A DNA stretch of 64,000 nt from Dysosmobacter sp. Marseille-Q4140 (GCA_018228705.1 CP073694.1:1736001-1800000), one strand, 5' to 3'. Positions 17,819-27,069 are shown, counted from the first letter of the stretch. Translations and numbers: made by a program. The notes: generated by a model not told the origin, from the sequence alone.

Positions 17819-19237
17819 ATGTCCAAAGACCGTTACGAGTCCCCCCTGGCATCCCGGTACGCCTCGGAGTACATGCTGCACCTGTTCTCCGCCGATATGC
17901 GCATCCAGACCTGGCGGCGGCTGTGGGTGGCTCTGGCCCGGGCGGAGCACGCCCTGGGCCTGCCCGTCACCGCGGAGCAGGTGGCAGAGCTGGAGGCCCA
18001 CGTCACCGACATTGACTTCGACGCCGCCGCCCGCCGGGAGAAGGAGGTCCGCCACGACGTCATGGCCCACGTGTACGCCTACGGCCTGGCCGCCCCCTCC
18101 GCCGCCGGCATCATCCACCTGGGCGCCACCAGCTGCTATGTCACCGACAACGCGGACCTGGTACTCTACCGCGAGGGCCTGCGGTACCTGCGGGGAGAGC
18201 TGCTGTCCGTGATGGCGAACCTGGCCAAGTTCGCCCGGCAGTACAAGGCCACCCCCACCCTGGGCTACACCCACTATCAGCCCGCCCAGCTGGTGACCGT
18301 GGGCAAGCGGGCCACCCTCTGGATGCAGGACCTCGTCAGCGACCTGGAGGAGCTGGACTTCGTGCTGGAGAGCATCCCCTTCCTGGGCTGCCGGGGCACC
18401 ACCGGCACCGAGGCCAGCTTTATGGACCTGTTCGAGGGCGACGGGGACAAGATCGACGAGATGAACCGGATGATCGCCGCCGAGTTCGGCTTCGACCGGT
18501 GCTTTGCGGTGTGCGGCCAGACCTACCCCCGGAAGATGGACAGCCGCATCCTCAACTGCCTTTCCTCCATCGCCCAGAGCTGCTACCGCATGGCAAACGA
18601 CATCCGCCTGCTCCAGCACGACCGGCAGGTGGAGGAGCCCTTCGAGAAGAACCAGATTGGGTCCTCCGCCATGGCCTACAAGCGCAACCCCATGCGCTCC
18701 GAGCGGATCTGCTCCCTGTCCCGCTACCTGATGACCGACGCCCTGAACGCCCCCTTCACCGCCTGCGTCCAGTGGCTGGAACGGACGCTGGATGACTCCG
18801 CCATCCGCCGGATCTCTCTGCCGGAGGGCTTTCTCTGCGCCGACGCCATTTTGCGTCTTGCCCAGAACGTCACCGACGGGCTCCACGTCAACGAGAAGGT
18901 GGTGGAGGCCACCGTGCGGGAGTACCTGCCCTTCATCGCCACGGAGAACCTAATGATGGAGGCCGTCAAGCGGGGCGGCAACCGCCAGGAGCTCCACGAG
19001 ATCATCCGCCAGTGCTCCATGGCCGCCACCGCCCGGATGAAGGAGGGCGAGAAGTGCGACCTGCTCTCCCGCCTGGCCGCCCAACCCGCCTTCGGCATGA
19101 CCGAGGCGGAAATGGCGGCGGTGCTGACCCCCGCCGCCTACATCGGCCGCTGCCCGGAGCAGGTGGACGCCTTCCTCGCCCGGGTGGAGCCCCTGCTTGC
19201 CGGCGCCTCCGCGGAGAAGGCGGAGATCAACCTCTGA
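17819..19237 (+). CDS. purB: adenylosuccinate lyase
   Basis: A 472-residue member of the fumarase/aspartase superfamily. It splits adenylosuccinate to AMP and fumarate and also SAICAR to AICAR. Visible marks are the substrate-binding TPTLGYTHYQPAQ segment (about 140-152) and the superfamily signature region QIGSSAMAYKRNPMRSE (about 280-296) with its catalytic serine loop. An in-frame ATG nine codons upstream is ignored because AAAGGTGG lies properly before 17819. The gene lies 272 bp after purA. Confidence 0.95.
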   Translation: MSKDRYESPLASRYASEYMLHLFSADMRIQTWRRLWVALARAEHALGLPVTAEQVAELEAHVTDIDFDAAARREKEVRHDVMAHVYAYGLAAPSAAGIIHLGATSCYVTDNADLVLYREGLRYLRGELLSVMANLAKFARQYKATPTLGYTHYQPAQLVTVGKRATLWMQDLVSDLEELDFVLESIPFLGCRGTTGTEASFMDLFEGDGDKIDEMNRMIAAEFGFDRCFAVCGQTYPRKMDSRILNCLSSIAQSCYRMANDIRLLQHDRQVEEPFEKNQIGSSAMAYKRNPMRSERICSLSRYLMTDALNAPFTACVQWLERTLDDSAIRRISLPEGFLCADAILRLAQNVTDGLHVNEKVVEATVREYLPFIATENLMMEAVKRGGNRQELHEIIRQCSMAATARMKEGEKCDLLSRLAAQPAFGMTEAEMAAVLTPAAYIGRCPEQVDAFLARVEPLLAGASAEKAEINL

Positions 19238-19255
19238 GTTCTCCCGTCCGTATGC

Positions 19256-19307
19256 CCGCCGGGAACGGCTGCTTTTCTCGGAAAGACAGCCGTCCCCGGC
19301 GGTTTTC
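19256..19307 (+). terminator. terminator after purB
   Basis: A long GC-rich stem (CGCCGGG..ACGGCTG with its partner CAGCCGT..CCCGGCG) with a 15-base loop and a following TTTT. Confidence 0.6.
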
Positions 19308-19374
19308 GCCTATTTTTTGGAATTGGCAGAGAACTTTTTCATTTTGCAGCCGTTTCATTTTGTCGGATCTGTCA

Positions 19375-19404
19375 TTGACAGCGGGCGGTCCGCGATGGTA
19401 CACT
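19375..19404 (+). promoter_or_regulatory. promoter of the asnB T-box transcript
   Basis: Perfect -35 TTGACA (19375-19380), 18-bp spacer, -10 TACACT (19399-19404). The T-box Stem I begins about 20 bases after the predicted start. Confidence 0.6.
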
Positions 19405-19410
19405 CCATCC

Positions 19411-19701
19411 ATAATTTCATTTTCGGCAAAGGCGTCGATGGAGAAAAGTACCGCGGACGTTCCGTTTCAGTGAGCGGGGGACAGTGGAAACCCCGTAACA
19501 AAGAATCCGTGGGAAGAACACTCCGTAGCTGCAATCTGAACGCGGGACCTCCGCCAGTAAGTGCGACGAGTTGTGATCGTTACCTCACACGGGCTTGTTG
19601 GAGCCTTGAAGGTGGTCCCCCTGGGGGACAAATTAGGTGGCACCGCGGATCGCAGCTATTCGTCCTAAAATTTTTAGGATGTAGCTGCGCTTTTTGTTTT
19701 T
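19411..19701 (+). promoter_or_regulatory. T-box leader for asnB, specifier AAC (Asn)
   Basis: The canonical T-box AGGTGGCACCGCGG is at 19635-19648 and is followed by a terminator (about 19651-19689) with a T-rich tail to 19701. Stem I can be drawn by hand: ATGGAG pairs with CTCCGT and CCGCGG with CCGTGG. The internal loop has AGTA on its 5' side and GAAG-AAC-A on its 3' side. That places AAC (19517-19519), an asparagine codon, as specifier, matching the downstream asparagine synthetase. Uncharged tRNA-Asn should favour antitermination. Confidence 0.9.
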
Positions 19702-19714
19702 GGAGGTGCTGTTT

Positions 19715-21301
19715 ATGTGTTCCATCATGGGTTTTTCCCGCAAGACCCTGACCCCCGAGGAGATCCGCCCTTATTTCGACCGCACCCTCTCCCGTGGCCC
19801 CGACATGTCCCGGATCGTGGAGACCCCCAACGGGTACCTGTGCTTCCACCGGCTGGCCATCATGGGATTGACCGAGGCGGGGATGCAGCCGTTCCAGCTG
19901 GGCGGGGACTATGTGGTGTGCAACGGCGAGCTCTACGGCTTCCGCCCCCTGAAGCGGCAGCTGGAGCAGCAGGGCTACACCTTCCGCAGCGGCAGCGACT
20001 GCGAGATCCTGCTGCCGCTTTGGCGGGAATACGGCCTGGAGATGTTCGCCCGGCTGGACGCAGAGTTCGCCCTGGTGCTCTACGACGGCGCCACCGGCTC
20101 CCTGGTGGCCGCCCGGGACCCCATCGGCATCCGCCCGCTGTACTACGGCTACGACCGCGCCGGGGCCATCGTGTTCGCCAGCGAGCCGAAAAACCTGGTA
20201 GGCCTGTGCCGCAAAGTCTTCCCCTTCCCTCCGGGCCACTACTACGCCCAGGGCAAGTTCGTCCGCTACGCCGACCCCGCCGCCGTGGCCGGGGACTATG
20301 TGACCGGCGATCTGGACACCATCTGCCGTGAGATCCGCAACCGGCTGATTGCCGCCGTGGATAAGCGGCTGGACGCCGACGCCCCCCTGGGCTTCCTGCT
20401 CTCCGGCGGGCTGGACTCCTCCCTGGTCTGCGCCATCAGCTCCGTCATTCTGGGCAAGAAGATCCGCACCTTCGCCATCGGCATGGACACCGACGCCATC
20501 GACCTCAAGTACGCCCGGGAAGCCGCCGACTTCATCGGCGCCGACCACACGGAGGTATACATGACCCGGGACGAGGTGATCGCCGCGCTGCCGGAGGTCA
20601 TCAAGCTCTTAGGCACCTGGGACATCACCACCATCCGGGCCAGCATGGGCATGTACCTGTGCTGCAAGGCCATCCACCGGGATACCGACATCCGGGTGCT
20701 GCTGACCGGTGAGATCAGCGACGAGCTCTTCGGCTACAAGTACACGGACTTCGCCCCCAGCGCCGCCGCCTTCCAGCAGGAGGCCCAAAAGCGGATTTCC
20801 GAGCTGCACATGTACGACGTGCTGCGGGCGGACCGGTGCATCTCCGTCAACTCCCTGGAGGCCCGGGTCCCCTTCGGCGATCTGGACTTCGTGCGGTATG
20901 TCATGTCCATCGACCCGGCGCTGAAGATGAACACCTACCACATGGGCAAGTACCTGCTGCGCCGGGCCTTCGAGAAGGACCATCTGCTGCCGGAGGCCAT
21001 CCTCTGGCGCCAGAAGGCCGCCTTCTCCGACGCCGTGGGCCACTCCATGGTGGACGATCTGAAGGCCTACGCCGAGCAGTACTACACCGACGCCCAGTTT
21101 GAGCAGCTCTCCCGGAAGTACGGCTACTGCCGGCCCTTTACCAAGGAGAGCCTGCTGTACCGGGAGCTGTTCGAGCAAGTTTACCCCGGCCAGGCGGCCA
21201 TGATCCGGGACTTCTGGATGCCCAACCGGGCCTGGAAGGGCTGCGACGTGGCGGACCCCTCCGCCCGGGTGCTGTCCAATTACGGAGCCAGCGGCCTGTA
21301 A
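19715..21301 (+). CDS. asnB: asparagine synthase (glutamine-hydrolysing)
   Basis: A 528-residue enzyme that makes asparagine from aspartate, ATP and glutamine-derived ammonia. After Met1 comes Cys2 (MCSIMGF), the N-terminal nucleophile of the glutaminase domain (about 1-200). The synthetase domain carries the PPi-loop LLSGGLDSSLV (about 233-243). The frame extends seven codons upstream, but only ATG 19715 exposes Cys2, and GGAGGTG precedes it. It is controlled by the Asn-type T-box leader just upstream. Confidence 0.95.
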   Translation: MCSIMGFSRKTLTPEEIRPYFDRTLSRGPDMSRIVETPNGYLCFHRLAIMGLTEAGMQPFQLGGDYVVCNGELYGFRPLKRQLEQQGYTFRSGSDCEILLPLWREYGLEMFARLDAEFALVLYDGATGSLVAARDPIGIRPLYYGYDRAGAIVFASEPKNLVGLCRKVFPFPPGHYYAQGKFVRYADPAAVAGDYVTGDLDTICREIRNRLIAAVDKRLDADAPLGFLLSGGLDSSLVCAISSVILGKKIRTFAIGMDTDAIDLKYAREAADFIGADHTEVYMTRDEVIAALPEVIKLLGTWDITTIRASMGMYLCCKAIHRDTDIRVLLTGEISDELFGYKYTDFAPSAAAFQQEAQKRISELHMYDVLRADRCISVNSLEARVPFGDLDFVRYVMSIDPALKMNTYHMGKYLLRRAFEKDHLLPEAILWRQKAAFSDAVGHSMVDDLKAYAEQYYTDAQFEQLSRKYGYCRPFTKESLLYRELFEQVYPGQAAMIRDFWMPNRAWKGCDVADPSARVLSNYGASGL

Positions 21302-21328
21302 GAGGCTGATTTTCGGAAGTATTACCTA

Positions 21329-21356
21329 TTGCGTTCCGGCGATTTTATGATAGGAT
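21329..21356 (+). promoter_or_regulatory. promoter of glnN
   Basis: -35 TTGCGT (21329-21334), 16-bp spacer and -10 TAGGAT (21351-21356), followed by AGGAGG and the start codon. Confidence 0.45.
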
Positions 21357-21384
21357 ACCATTAGAACAATAGGAGGAATCAACT

Positions 21385-23472
21385 ATGAGTACCACTCTGA
21401 AGCTTCCCGAGCTGTTCGGCAGCCTGGTTTTCAACGAGGAGACCATGAAGGAGCGCCTGTCCACCGCGTCCTACCGGGCGTGGAAGAAGTGCATCGTGGA
21501 CGGCACCTCCCTGGACATCTCCACCGCCAATGAGATCGCCGAGGCCATGAAGCAGTGGGCCGTGGAAAAGGGCGCCACCCACTACACCCACTGGTTCCAG
21601 CCCATGACCGGCGTCACCGCGGAGAAGCACGACAGCTTCATCTCCCCCGTGGGCGGCGGCAAGATCATCATGGAGTTCTCCGGCAAGGAGCTGGTCCGGG
21701 GCGAGCCCGACGCCTCCTCCTTCCCCTCCGGCGGTCTGCGGGCCACCTTTGAGGCCCGGGGCTACACCGCCTGGGACCCCACCTCCTTCGCCTTTATCAA
21801 GGAGGGGAGCCTGTGCATCCCCACCATTTTCTGCTCCTACTCCGGTCAGGCCCTGGACAAAAAGACCCCTCTCCTGCGATCCATGGATGAGCTGAGCCGC
21901 CAGGCCATCCGGATCCTGCGGCTCTTCGGCGACACGGAGACCAAGCGGGTCACCGCTCAGGTGGGCCCCGAGCAGGAGTACTTCCTCATCGACAAGGAGC
22001 TCTACAAGCAGCGCCAGGACCTGCGCTTTTGCGGCCGGACCCTCTTCGGCGCCAAGCCCCCCAAGGGCCAGGAGCTGGAGGACCACTACTTCGGCGCCAT
22101 CCGCCCCCGGGTGGCCGCCTACATGAAGGACCTGGACGAGACGCTGTGGGCCCTGGGCGTGCTCAGCAAGACCAAGCACAACGAGGTGGCTCCCTCTCAG
22201 CACGAGATGGCCCCCATTTACTCCGACGCCAACAGCGCCTGCGACCAGAACCAGCTGGCCATGGAGGTCATGAAGAAGGTGGCCGACCGCCACGGTCTGG
22301 TGTGCCTGCTCCATGAAAAGCCCTTTGCCGGCGTCAACGGCTCCGGCAAGCACGACAACTGGTCCATATCCACCGACACCGGCAAGAACCTCTTCAAGCC
22401 CGGCTCCACCCCCCGGCAGAACGCCCAGTTCCTGCTGTTCCTGGCGGCCTTTGTCAAGGGCGTGGACGACTATCAGGACTTCCTGCGGGCCACCGTGGCC
22501 TTCCCGGGCAATGACCACCGCCTGGGCGCCCAGGAGGCGCCGCCGGCTGTGCTGTCCATCTTCCTGGGCGACGAGCTGGGCGCGGTGGTGGAGTCCATCA
22601 TCCACGGCACGGAGTTCAAGGAGGCCGGCAACCGGACCCTGGAGATCGGCGTCGACGTACTTCCCGCCATCCGCAGCGACAACACCGACCGCAACCGCAC
22701 CTCCCCCATGGCCTTCACTGGCAACAAGTTCGAGTTCCGGATGCTGGGCTCCTCCCAGTCCATCTCCGGCCCCAACATCGCCCTGAACACCATCATGGCC
22801 GAGCAGCTCCAGCAGTTCGCCGACGAGCTGGAGAAGTCCCAGGACTTCCAGGCGGATCTGCAGAAGCTGATCAAGCGGGTCTTTACGGAGCACCGGCGCA
22901 TCATCTTCAACGGCAACGGCTACGACGACGCCTGGATCGCCGAGGCGGAGAAGCGGGGCCTTTCCAACCTGGTGTCCACCGTGGACGCCCTGCCCGCCTA
23001 TACCGCGCCCAAGAACGTGGCGCTGTTCACCAAGCACGGCATCTACACCAAGGAGGAGATCGCCGCCCGGGCGGAGATCCACATGGAGAATTACACCACC
23101 GTCATCTCCATCGAGGCCAACACCATGGCGGACATGATCCGGCATCAGATCCTCCCCGCCGTGTCCCGGTACGGCGCGGACCTGTGCCGCCGGGCTTCGG
23201 AGAAGAGTTCCTGCGGCGTCAGCTGCCAGTTCGAAAAGGACACCGCCGCCAAGGTCGGCGCCCTGACCGATGCCCTGGCCGACGCCTGCGGCCGGCTGGA
23301 GCAGGCCGTGGCCCAAGTGCCCGCCGAGACCGTGCGGGCCATGGTCTACTGCCACGAGACCATCATCCCCCTGATGGCCGAGGCCCGGGCCGCCGCCGAC
23401 AAGCTGGAAACGCTGACCGACGCCTCCTACTGGCCCTTCCCCGTGTACAGCGATCTGATGTTCTACGTCTGA
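21385..23472 (+). CDS. glnN: glutamine synthetase type III
   Basis: A 695-residue glutamine synthetase of the long GSIII class (usual length about 700). It makes glutamine from glutamate, ammonia and ATP. Catalytic-core motifs include [10 protein letters not shown], the [18 protein letters not shown] segment, and the ATP-binding [13 protein letters not shown] region. The long C-terminal extension after about residue 560 is typical of GSIII. AGGAGG precedes ATG 21385. It lies downstream of asnB on the same strand with its own promoter, giving a glutamine-supplying and glutamine-using pair. Confidence 0.96.
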   Translation: MSTTLKLPELFGSLVFNEETMKERLSTASYRAWKKCIVDGTSLDISTANEIAEAMKQWAVEKGATHYTHWFQPMTGVTAEKHDSFISPVGGGKIIMEFSGKELVRGEPDASSFPSGGLRATFEARGYTAWDPTSFAFIKEGSLCIPTIFCSYSGQALDKKTPLLRSMDELSRQAIRILRLFGDTETKRVTAQVGPEQEYFLIDKELYKQRQDLRFCGRTLFGAKPPKGQELEDHYFGAIRPRVAAYMKDLDETLWALGVLSKTKHNEVAPSQHEMAPIYSDANSACDQNQLAMEVMKKVADRHGLVCLLHEKPFAGVNGSGKHDNWSISTDTGKNLFKPGSTPRQNAQFLLFLAAFVKGVDDYQDFLRATVAFPGNDHRLGAQEAPPAVLSIFLGDELGAVVESIIHGTEFKEAGNRTLEIGVDVLPAIRSDNTDRNRTSPMAFTGNKFEFRMLGSSQSISGPNIALNTIMAEQLQQFADELEKSQDFQADLQKLIKRVFTEHRRIIFNGNGYDDAWIAEAEKRGLSNLVSTVDALPAYTAPKNVALFTKHGIYTKEEIAARAEIHMENYTTVISIEANTMADMIRHQILPAVSRYGADLCRRASEKSSCGVSCQFEKDTAAKVGALTDALADACGRLEQAVAQVPAETVRAMVYCHETIIPLMAEARAAADKLETLTDASYWPFPVYSDLMFYV

Positions 23473-23490
23473 TCCCGCAATATCCGCAAC

Positions 23491-23518
23491 AGGGCCCCGG
23501 CCGAATGGCCGGGGCCCT
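23491..23518 (+). repeat. GC hairpin, first of a near-identical pair
   Basis: A perfect 12-bp stem AGGGCCCCGGCC / GGCCGGGGCCCT with loop GAAT. The same stem recurs at 23681-23708 with loop ATTT. Confidence 0.7.
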
Positions 23519-23563
23519 CAGCGTGTCGAAAAGACGGTTTCGACACGCTGAGCAAGTTTTTTG
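23517..23563 (+). terminator. terminator after glnN
   Basis: A 15-bp perfect stem CTCAGCGTGTCGAAA / TTTCGACACGCTGAG with a 6-base loop, followed by CAAGTTTTTT. Confidence 0.8.
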
Positions 23564-23600
23564 ACCCTTCAAAAAGGCTCAAAAAACGGATGATTGAAAA

Positions 23601-23629
23601 CGAGAGGAACCCCTCCTGGGTTCCTCTCG
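23601..23629 (+). repeat. 12-bp hairpin in the glnN-lrgB gap
   Basis: Perfect stem CGAGAGGAACCC / GGGTTCCTCTCG with loop CTCCT. It has no T tract and lies between the two copies of the GGCCCCGGCC hairpin. Confidence 0.5.
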
Positions 23630-23680
23630 CAGCTCTCTTCCTTCCCGCCGCGCAAGTTTTTCCCTTTTCCGGCAGACTTC

Positions 23681-23708
23681 AGGGCCCCGGCCATTTGGCC
23701 GGGGCCCT
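23681..23708 (+). repeat. GC hairpin, second copy of the pair
   Basis: Identical 12-bp stem to 23491-23518; only the 4-base loop differs. It lies just beyond the lrgB stop and could act on minus-strand transcripts, although no T tract is present. Confidence 0.7.
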
Positions 23709-23746
23709 GTCTGATCTGATTTTCTATGGAACCGGAGCTCGCCGCC

Positions 23747-24436
23747 TTACAGCAGCGCCTCGAAAAACAATGCCGCCACGGCGGTGATGATGCCGCACAT
23801 GCCGATGGCCAGGCCGCTCATGGCCCCCTCGGTCTCGCCCATCTCCAGAGCCTTGGCAGTGCCCATGGCGTGGCTGCACGCGCCGATGCCCAATCCCACC
23901 GCCACCGGATCCTTCACCCGGAACAGCTTCACCAGGAAGGGGGCCGTCAGGTTCCCCAGGATACCGGTGACGATCACCGCCGCCACGGTGATGGAGACGA
24001 TGCCGCCGTGGCCCTCGGACACCGCGGTGGCGATGGGGGTGGTCACGGACTTGGGCAGCAGGGAGGCGGTCATGGCCGCGTCCAGGCCGAACATCCGGCA
24101 CATGACCAGGATGCTGCCCACGGACACCACCACGCCGGTCAGGCACCCCACCAGCACCGGCAGCCAGTTGCGCCTGAGCAGGTCCTTTTTGGCGTAGACC
24201 GTCACCGCCATACAGGCAGTGGCGGGCCCCAGGAACATATTGATGACGCTGCCGCCCTCGTAATAGGCCTCATAGGGGATATGGAACAGCGTCAGCACCG
24301 CGATCAGCAGCGCCACGGAGACGATCATGTTGTTGCAGATCACCAGGCCCGTCCGCTTCTGAGCCTGGACGCCCAGCCAGTAGGCCAGCACCGTCAAGGC
24401 GATGCCGAAGAAGGGGGACTCCAACAGTGCGCTCAT
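23747..24436 (-). CDS. lrgB: LrgB-family membrane protein
   Basis: A 229-residue, highly hydrophobic protein with about six or more membrane helices, matching the LrgB/CidB family. The conserved features are the TASLLPKSVTTPIA segment and the GACSHAMGTAKALEMGE region. Lrg/Cid proteins act in the membrane and have been linked to murein-hydrolase export, cell-death control and small-acid (pyruvate/glycolate) transport. ATG 24436 overlaps the lrgA stop by 4 bp. The partner lrgA precedes it. The transported substrate here is unknown. Confidence 0.9.
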   Translation of the reverse strand: MSALLESPFFGIALTVLAYWLGVQAQKRTGLVICNNMIVSVALLIAVLTLFHIPYEAYYEGGSVINMFLGPATACMAVTVYAKKDLLRRNWLPVLVGCLTGVVVSVGSILVMCRMFGLDAAMTASLLPKSVTTPIATAVSEGHGGIVSITVAAVIVTGILGNLTAPFLVKLFRVKDPVAVGLGIGACSHAMGTAKALEMGETEGAMSGLAIGMCGIITAVAALFFEALL

Positions 24437-24801
24437 CCCTGCTCCTCCTCTCTCCGGCCCATCAGCCGGACGGTGAGCCGCACGGCGGCCACGGTGGCGC
24501 CGTAGGTCAGCACCATGGATACCACGCAGATGGTGAAGAAGGCGGCAGCGTTCTCCCAGATGATCCCGGCGTAATTCATGATGCTGACGGACACCGGCAC
24601 AAAGAAAAAGCCCAGGTTCCCCAGCAGAAAGTCCGCCTTCTCCCGGATATGGTCCACTTTGATGACCCGGGTCAGCAGCAGCAACAGCAACAGCAGCAGG
24701 CTGATGACGCTGGCGGGAAAGGGGATCGGCAGCACCTGTTCGATGCACTGGCTCACCCAGTACAGTCCGAACACCACGCCGATCTGCAGCAGGATTTTCA
24801 T
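24433..24801 (-). CDS. lrgA: CidA/LrgA-family holin-like membrane protein
   Basis: A 122-residue protein with four predicted membrane helices, the size and pattern of LrgA/CidA. A run of nine leucines near residue 37, encoded by CTG/CTT/TTG codons, gives the DNA a CAG-rich look. The frame is open nine codons upstream, but ATG 24801 follows AAGGAG. The protein is paired with LrgB by a 4-bp overlap. No LytSR-like regulator is adjacent. Confidence 0.87.
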   Translation of the reverse strand: MKILLQIGVVFGLYWVSQCIEQVLPIPFPASVISLLLLLLLLLTRVIKVDHIREKADFLLGNLGFFFVPVSVSIMNYAGIIWENAAAFFTICVVSMVLTYGATVAAVRLTVRLMGRREEEQG

Positions 24802-24836
24802 GGGTACTCCACTCCTTTTTGCGGTCATTTTCTCCC

Positions 24837-24865
24837 ATTCTACGGACCCGGTCCCGGGAAGTCAA
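24837..24865 (-). promoter_or_regulatory. promoter of lrgAB
   Basis: Minus-strand -35 TTGACT (24860-24865), 17-bp spacer, -10 TAGAAT (24837-24842). Confidence 0.6.
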
Positions 24866-24906
24866 ACACAACGGCGTCCCCCTCCCCCACTTTTGGCAAA
24901 AGACAA

Positions 24907-24938
24907 CAAGACCGCCTCCGGCACGGGAGGCGGTCTTG
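24907..24938 (-). terminator. terminator after the CoA-transferase gene
   Basis: A 13-bp stem CAAGACCGCCTCC / GGAGGCGGTCTTG directly after the minus-strand stop at 24948, with a moderately T-rich tail. It separates this gene from lrgAB. Confidence 0.7.
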
Positions 24939-24947
24939 TCCACTTTT

Positions 24948-26303
24948 TTACAGGTTCTTTACAGCGGCAGCCAGCTCCGCCCGGAAGTCCGGGTGGGCGA
25001 TGGCGATGAGGGCCCGGGCACGCTCCAGAGCGCTCTTGTACTTCAGGTCCGCCACGCCGTACTCTGTCACCACGTACTGCACCCAGGTCCGGGGCGTGGT
25101 GACCACGCTGCCGGAAGCCAGCTGCGGCACGATCTTGGAGTGGAGCTGTCCGGCCTTGTCTTTGTAGCTGGAGCGCAGGGCCAGGATGCTCTTGCCCCCC
25201 GGGGACCACTGAGAGCCGATGACCCACTCCAGCTGACCGCCGGTGCCGGAGTACTGACGGCTGCCCACGGTCTCGGCGTTGGCCTGGCCGGTCAAGTCGA
25301 TCTCCAGTACGTTGTTGATGGACACCACATTGCGGTTTTGAGCGATGACCCGGGAGTCGTTGACGAAGTCGATCTCCTTCTGGCAGAAGGCAGCGTTTTC
25401 CCGGGCAAAGTCCCACAGGGACTGTCCCCCCACCAGATGGGCACAGACGGTGCGGCCGGTGCAGACCTCCTTGCGGCTGTTGTTCACCACCCCGGCCTTC
25501 ATCAGCTCCATGATGCCGGTGCTCAGCACCTCTGTCTGCACTCCCAGGTCCCGCTTCCCGGCATAGACCAGATTCTCTCCGACCGCGTTGGCCAGGCCCC
25601 CCAGGCCCAGCTGCAGGCAGGCACCGTCAGGTACCATGTCAGCGATGTATCCGGCGATGCGCCGGTCCGCCTCATTGCCGGGGACGGCGGCAGTCTCCAC
25701 CAGAGGGCCGGAGGTCTCGATGATGCCGTCCACCTCCGAGACGTGGAGCTTGGTGTGGAAGGGCCCGTCACTTTCGATATAGGGCATGTCGGAATGGACC
25801 TCCGCCAGCACCAGCTCGCACTGCTCCAGAAGCCGCCGGTTCAGACAGGTGCCCCAGATGGACCGGCTCATCCAGCCGTTCTCATCCGGCGGCGAGCAGG
25901 TGAGCACTGCCGCCCGGGGATGCCGGGAGAGAAGCCAATCCGGCGTCTGGCTCAGATGGGTGGGCACATAGTGGACGTTGCCCATAGGGGCCAGCGTCCG
26001 CTCCACGCCGAAAAAGTTGGTGTTATAGGTCACATGGTCCGCGCACTCCGGTGTCAGAAGCCGGGTGCCCGCGGGAATGAAGTGGGCGTCCACCTCAACG
26101 TGACCCCCCTGTGTCCGCAGGCGCTCAGCCAGGGCGGCGTCCAGCTCCCGGGGCCAGTTGGCCATGGCGGAAAAGGCCAGCACGTCCCCGTCCCGGATCA
26201 GGGCGGCGGCCTCCGCCCCGGTCATTTGAAGGGCCCGATATTGCTCCCGCCAGGTGCCGCGGCCGGCGCAGCGGCCCCGGCGGCGGGGCCTCAACTCTTC
26301 CAT
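24948..26303 (-). CDS. acetyl-CoA hydrolase/transferase family CoA-transferase
   Basis: A 451-residue enzyme of the family that includes butyryl-CoA:acetate CoA-transferase, succinyl-CoA:acetate CoA-transferase (Cat1) and 4-hydroxybutyrate CoA-transferase. The likely catalytic Glu is in LGVQTEVLSTG. The conserved GGQLEWVIG and VTEYGVADLKYKSALERA segments near the C-terminus fit the family. Such enzymes move CoA between a fermentation acyl-CoA and acetate. A butyrate-type role is attractive in this kind of organism, but the family is too mixed to name the substrate. The gene stands alone with its own promoter and terminator. Confidence 0.82.
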   Translation of the reverse strand: MEELRPRRRGRCAGRGTWREQYRALQMTGAEAAALIRDGDVLAFSAMANWPRELDAALAERLRTQGGHVEVDAHFIPAGTRLLTPECADHVTYNTNFFGVERTLAPMGNVHYVPTHLSQTPDWLLSRHPRAAVLTCSPPDENGWMSRSIWGTCLNRRLLEQCELVLAEVHSDMPYIESDGPFHTKLHVSEVDGIIETSGPLVETAAVPGNEADRRIAGYIADMVPDGACLQLGLGGLANAVGENLVYAGKRDLGVQTEVLSTGIMELMKAGVVNNSRKEVCTGRTVCAHLVGGQSLWDFARENAAFCQKEIDFVNDSRVIAQNRNVVSINNVLEIDLTGQANAETVGSRQYSGTGGQLEWVIGSQWSPGGKSILALRSSYKDKAGQLHSKIVPQLASGSVVTTPRTWVQYVVTEYGVADLKYKSALERARALIAIAHPDFRAELAAAVKNL

Positions 26304-26356
26304 GATACATCCTTTCCGCCGGGCGTCCCGGCTGTCTGATTTTCACATGCCTGCTC

Positions 26357-26386
26357 ATTTTAACCCATATCCTGACATTTCTGCAA
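26357..26386 (-). promoter_or_regulatory. promoter of the CoA-transferase gene
   Basis: Minus-strand -35 TTGCAG (26381-26386), 18-bp spacer, -10 TAAAAT (26357-26362). Confidence 0.5.
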
Positions 26387-26427
26387 CAGTTTTGCCCGAA
26401 TTTTGCGGATTTTTTTCATATTTTCCC

Positions 26428-26457
26428 TTGCATCCCGCCCTATGAGCGTGCTATACT
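26428..26457 (+). promoter_or_regulatory. promoter of the phospholipase C-like gene
   Basis: -35 TTGCAT (26428-26433), 18-bp spacer, -10 TATACT (26452-26457). It overlaps an in-frame GTG at 26458, which rules that codon out as the start. Confidence 0.6.
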
Positions 26458-26490
26458 GTGCCCGTTGAAGTACTTTCTGGAGGTGCCGCC

Positions 26491-27069
26491 TTGCAAAAAC
26501 GCAGCCACAAGCTCCTGGCCTCCTCTCTCCTGGAGAGCGTGGATGGTTTCCGGGCCCGGCGATTCGAACTCGCCTTTCTCTTTGGTTCCTTTCAGCCGGA
26601 CTGCAACCCCCTGACCTATCTCAAGGGTTCCATCCGGGCCTACAAGTTCCGGGGACATAACTATTCCAACTCCCGCCGGTACATCGAGCGGCGTATCCGC
26701 CGCCTCCAGGCCCGCCGCCGCTGGACCATGTGGCAGTATTATACCCTGGGCAAGCTCACCCACTACCTGGCCGACGCCTTCACCTATCCCCATAACGAGC
26801 ACTACCCCGACCCGCTCCTGTGCCACCACCAGTACGAGACGGACCTGCGGGCCTACCTTCAGGAGTACCTGGCGGAGCGGACGGTGCGGCGCAAGCAGTT
26901 CCGGGCCAACGTGGCCGAGTCCATTGCCCAGCTCCACGACTATTACCGCCAGTCCGCCGCCGATCAGCGGATGGACGTCCAGTTCATTCTGGAGGCCACC
27001 AGCCTGCTCATGGCCGGCTGCCTGCCCGGCGCGGCGCTGGCCCCGGCGCAGGTCCAGCAGGCTGCCTAA
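26491..27069 (+). CDS. zinc-dependent phospholipase C-family protein
   Basis: A protein of about 192 residues with His- and Asp-containing motifs of the zinc-dependent phospholipase C / S1-P1 nuclease fold: SHKLL near the start, FGSFQPDCNP, GKLTHYLADAFTYPHN and HHQYETDL. No signal peptide is evident, so a cytoplasmic place is likely and true phospholipase activity is doubtful. The start is TTG 26491, chosen because TGGAGG precedes it by 7 bp and the promoter -10 ends at 26457. This short form is common in Clostridia as 'zinc dependent phospholipase C family protein'. Its function is unproven. Confidence 0.72.
   Translation: MQKRSHKLLASSLLESVDGFRARRFELAFLFGSFQPDCNPLTYLKGSIRAYKFRGHNYSNSRRYIERRIRRLQARRRWTMWQYYTLGKLTHYLADAFTYPHNEHYPDPLLCHHQYETDLRAYLQEYLAERTVRRKQFRANVAESIAQLHDYYRQSAADQRMDVQFILEATSLLMAGCLPGAALAPAQVQQAA

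Noticed and set aside
17608..18015. 135-codon frame over the purA-purB gap
   Set aside because: It covers the hairpin cluster and then purB in another frame; no ribosome site.
19012..19751. plus-strand frames of 153 and 184 codons between purB and asnB
   Set aside because: They run through the purB end, its terminator and the T-box leader, so translation is not credible.
21379..23355. 658-codon minus-strand open frame
   Set aside because: Antisense to glnN; the codon pattern is the mirror of the real gene.
24670..24710. CAG-rich repeat on the plus strand
   Set aside because: It is explained by a run of leucine codons in a membrane helix of LrgA, not by a DNA repeat element.
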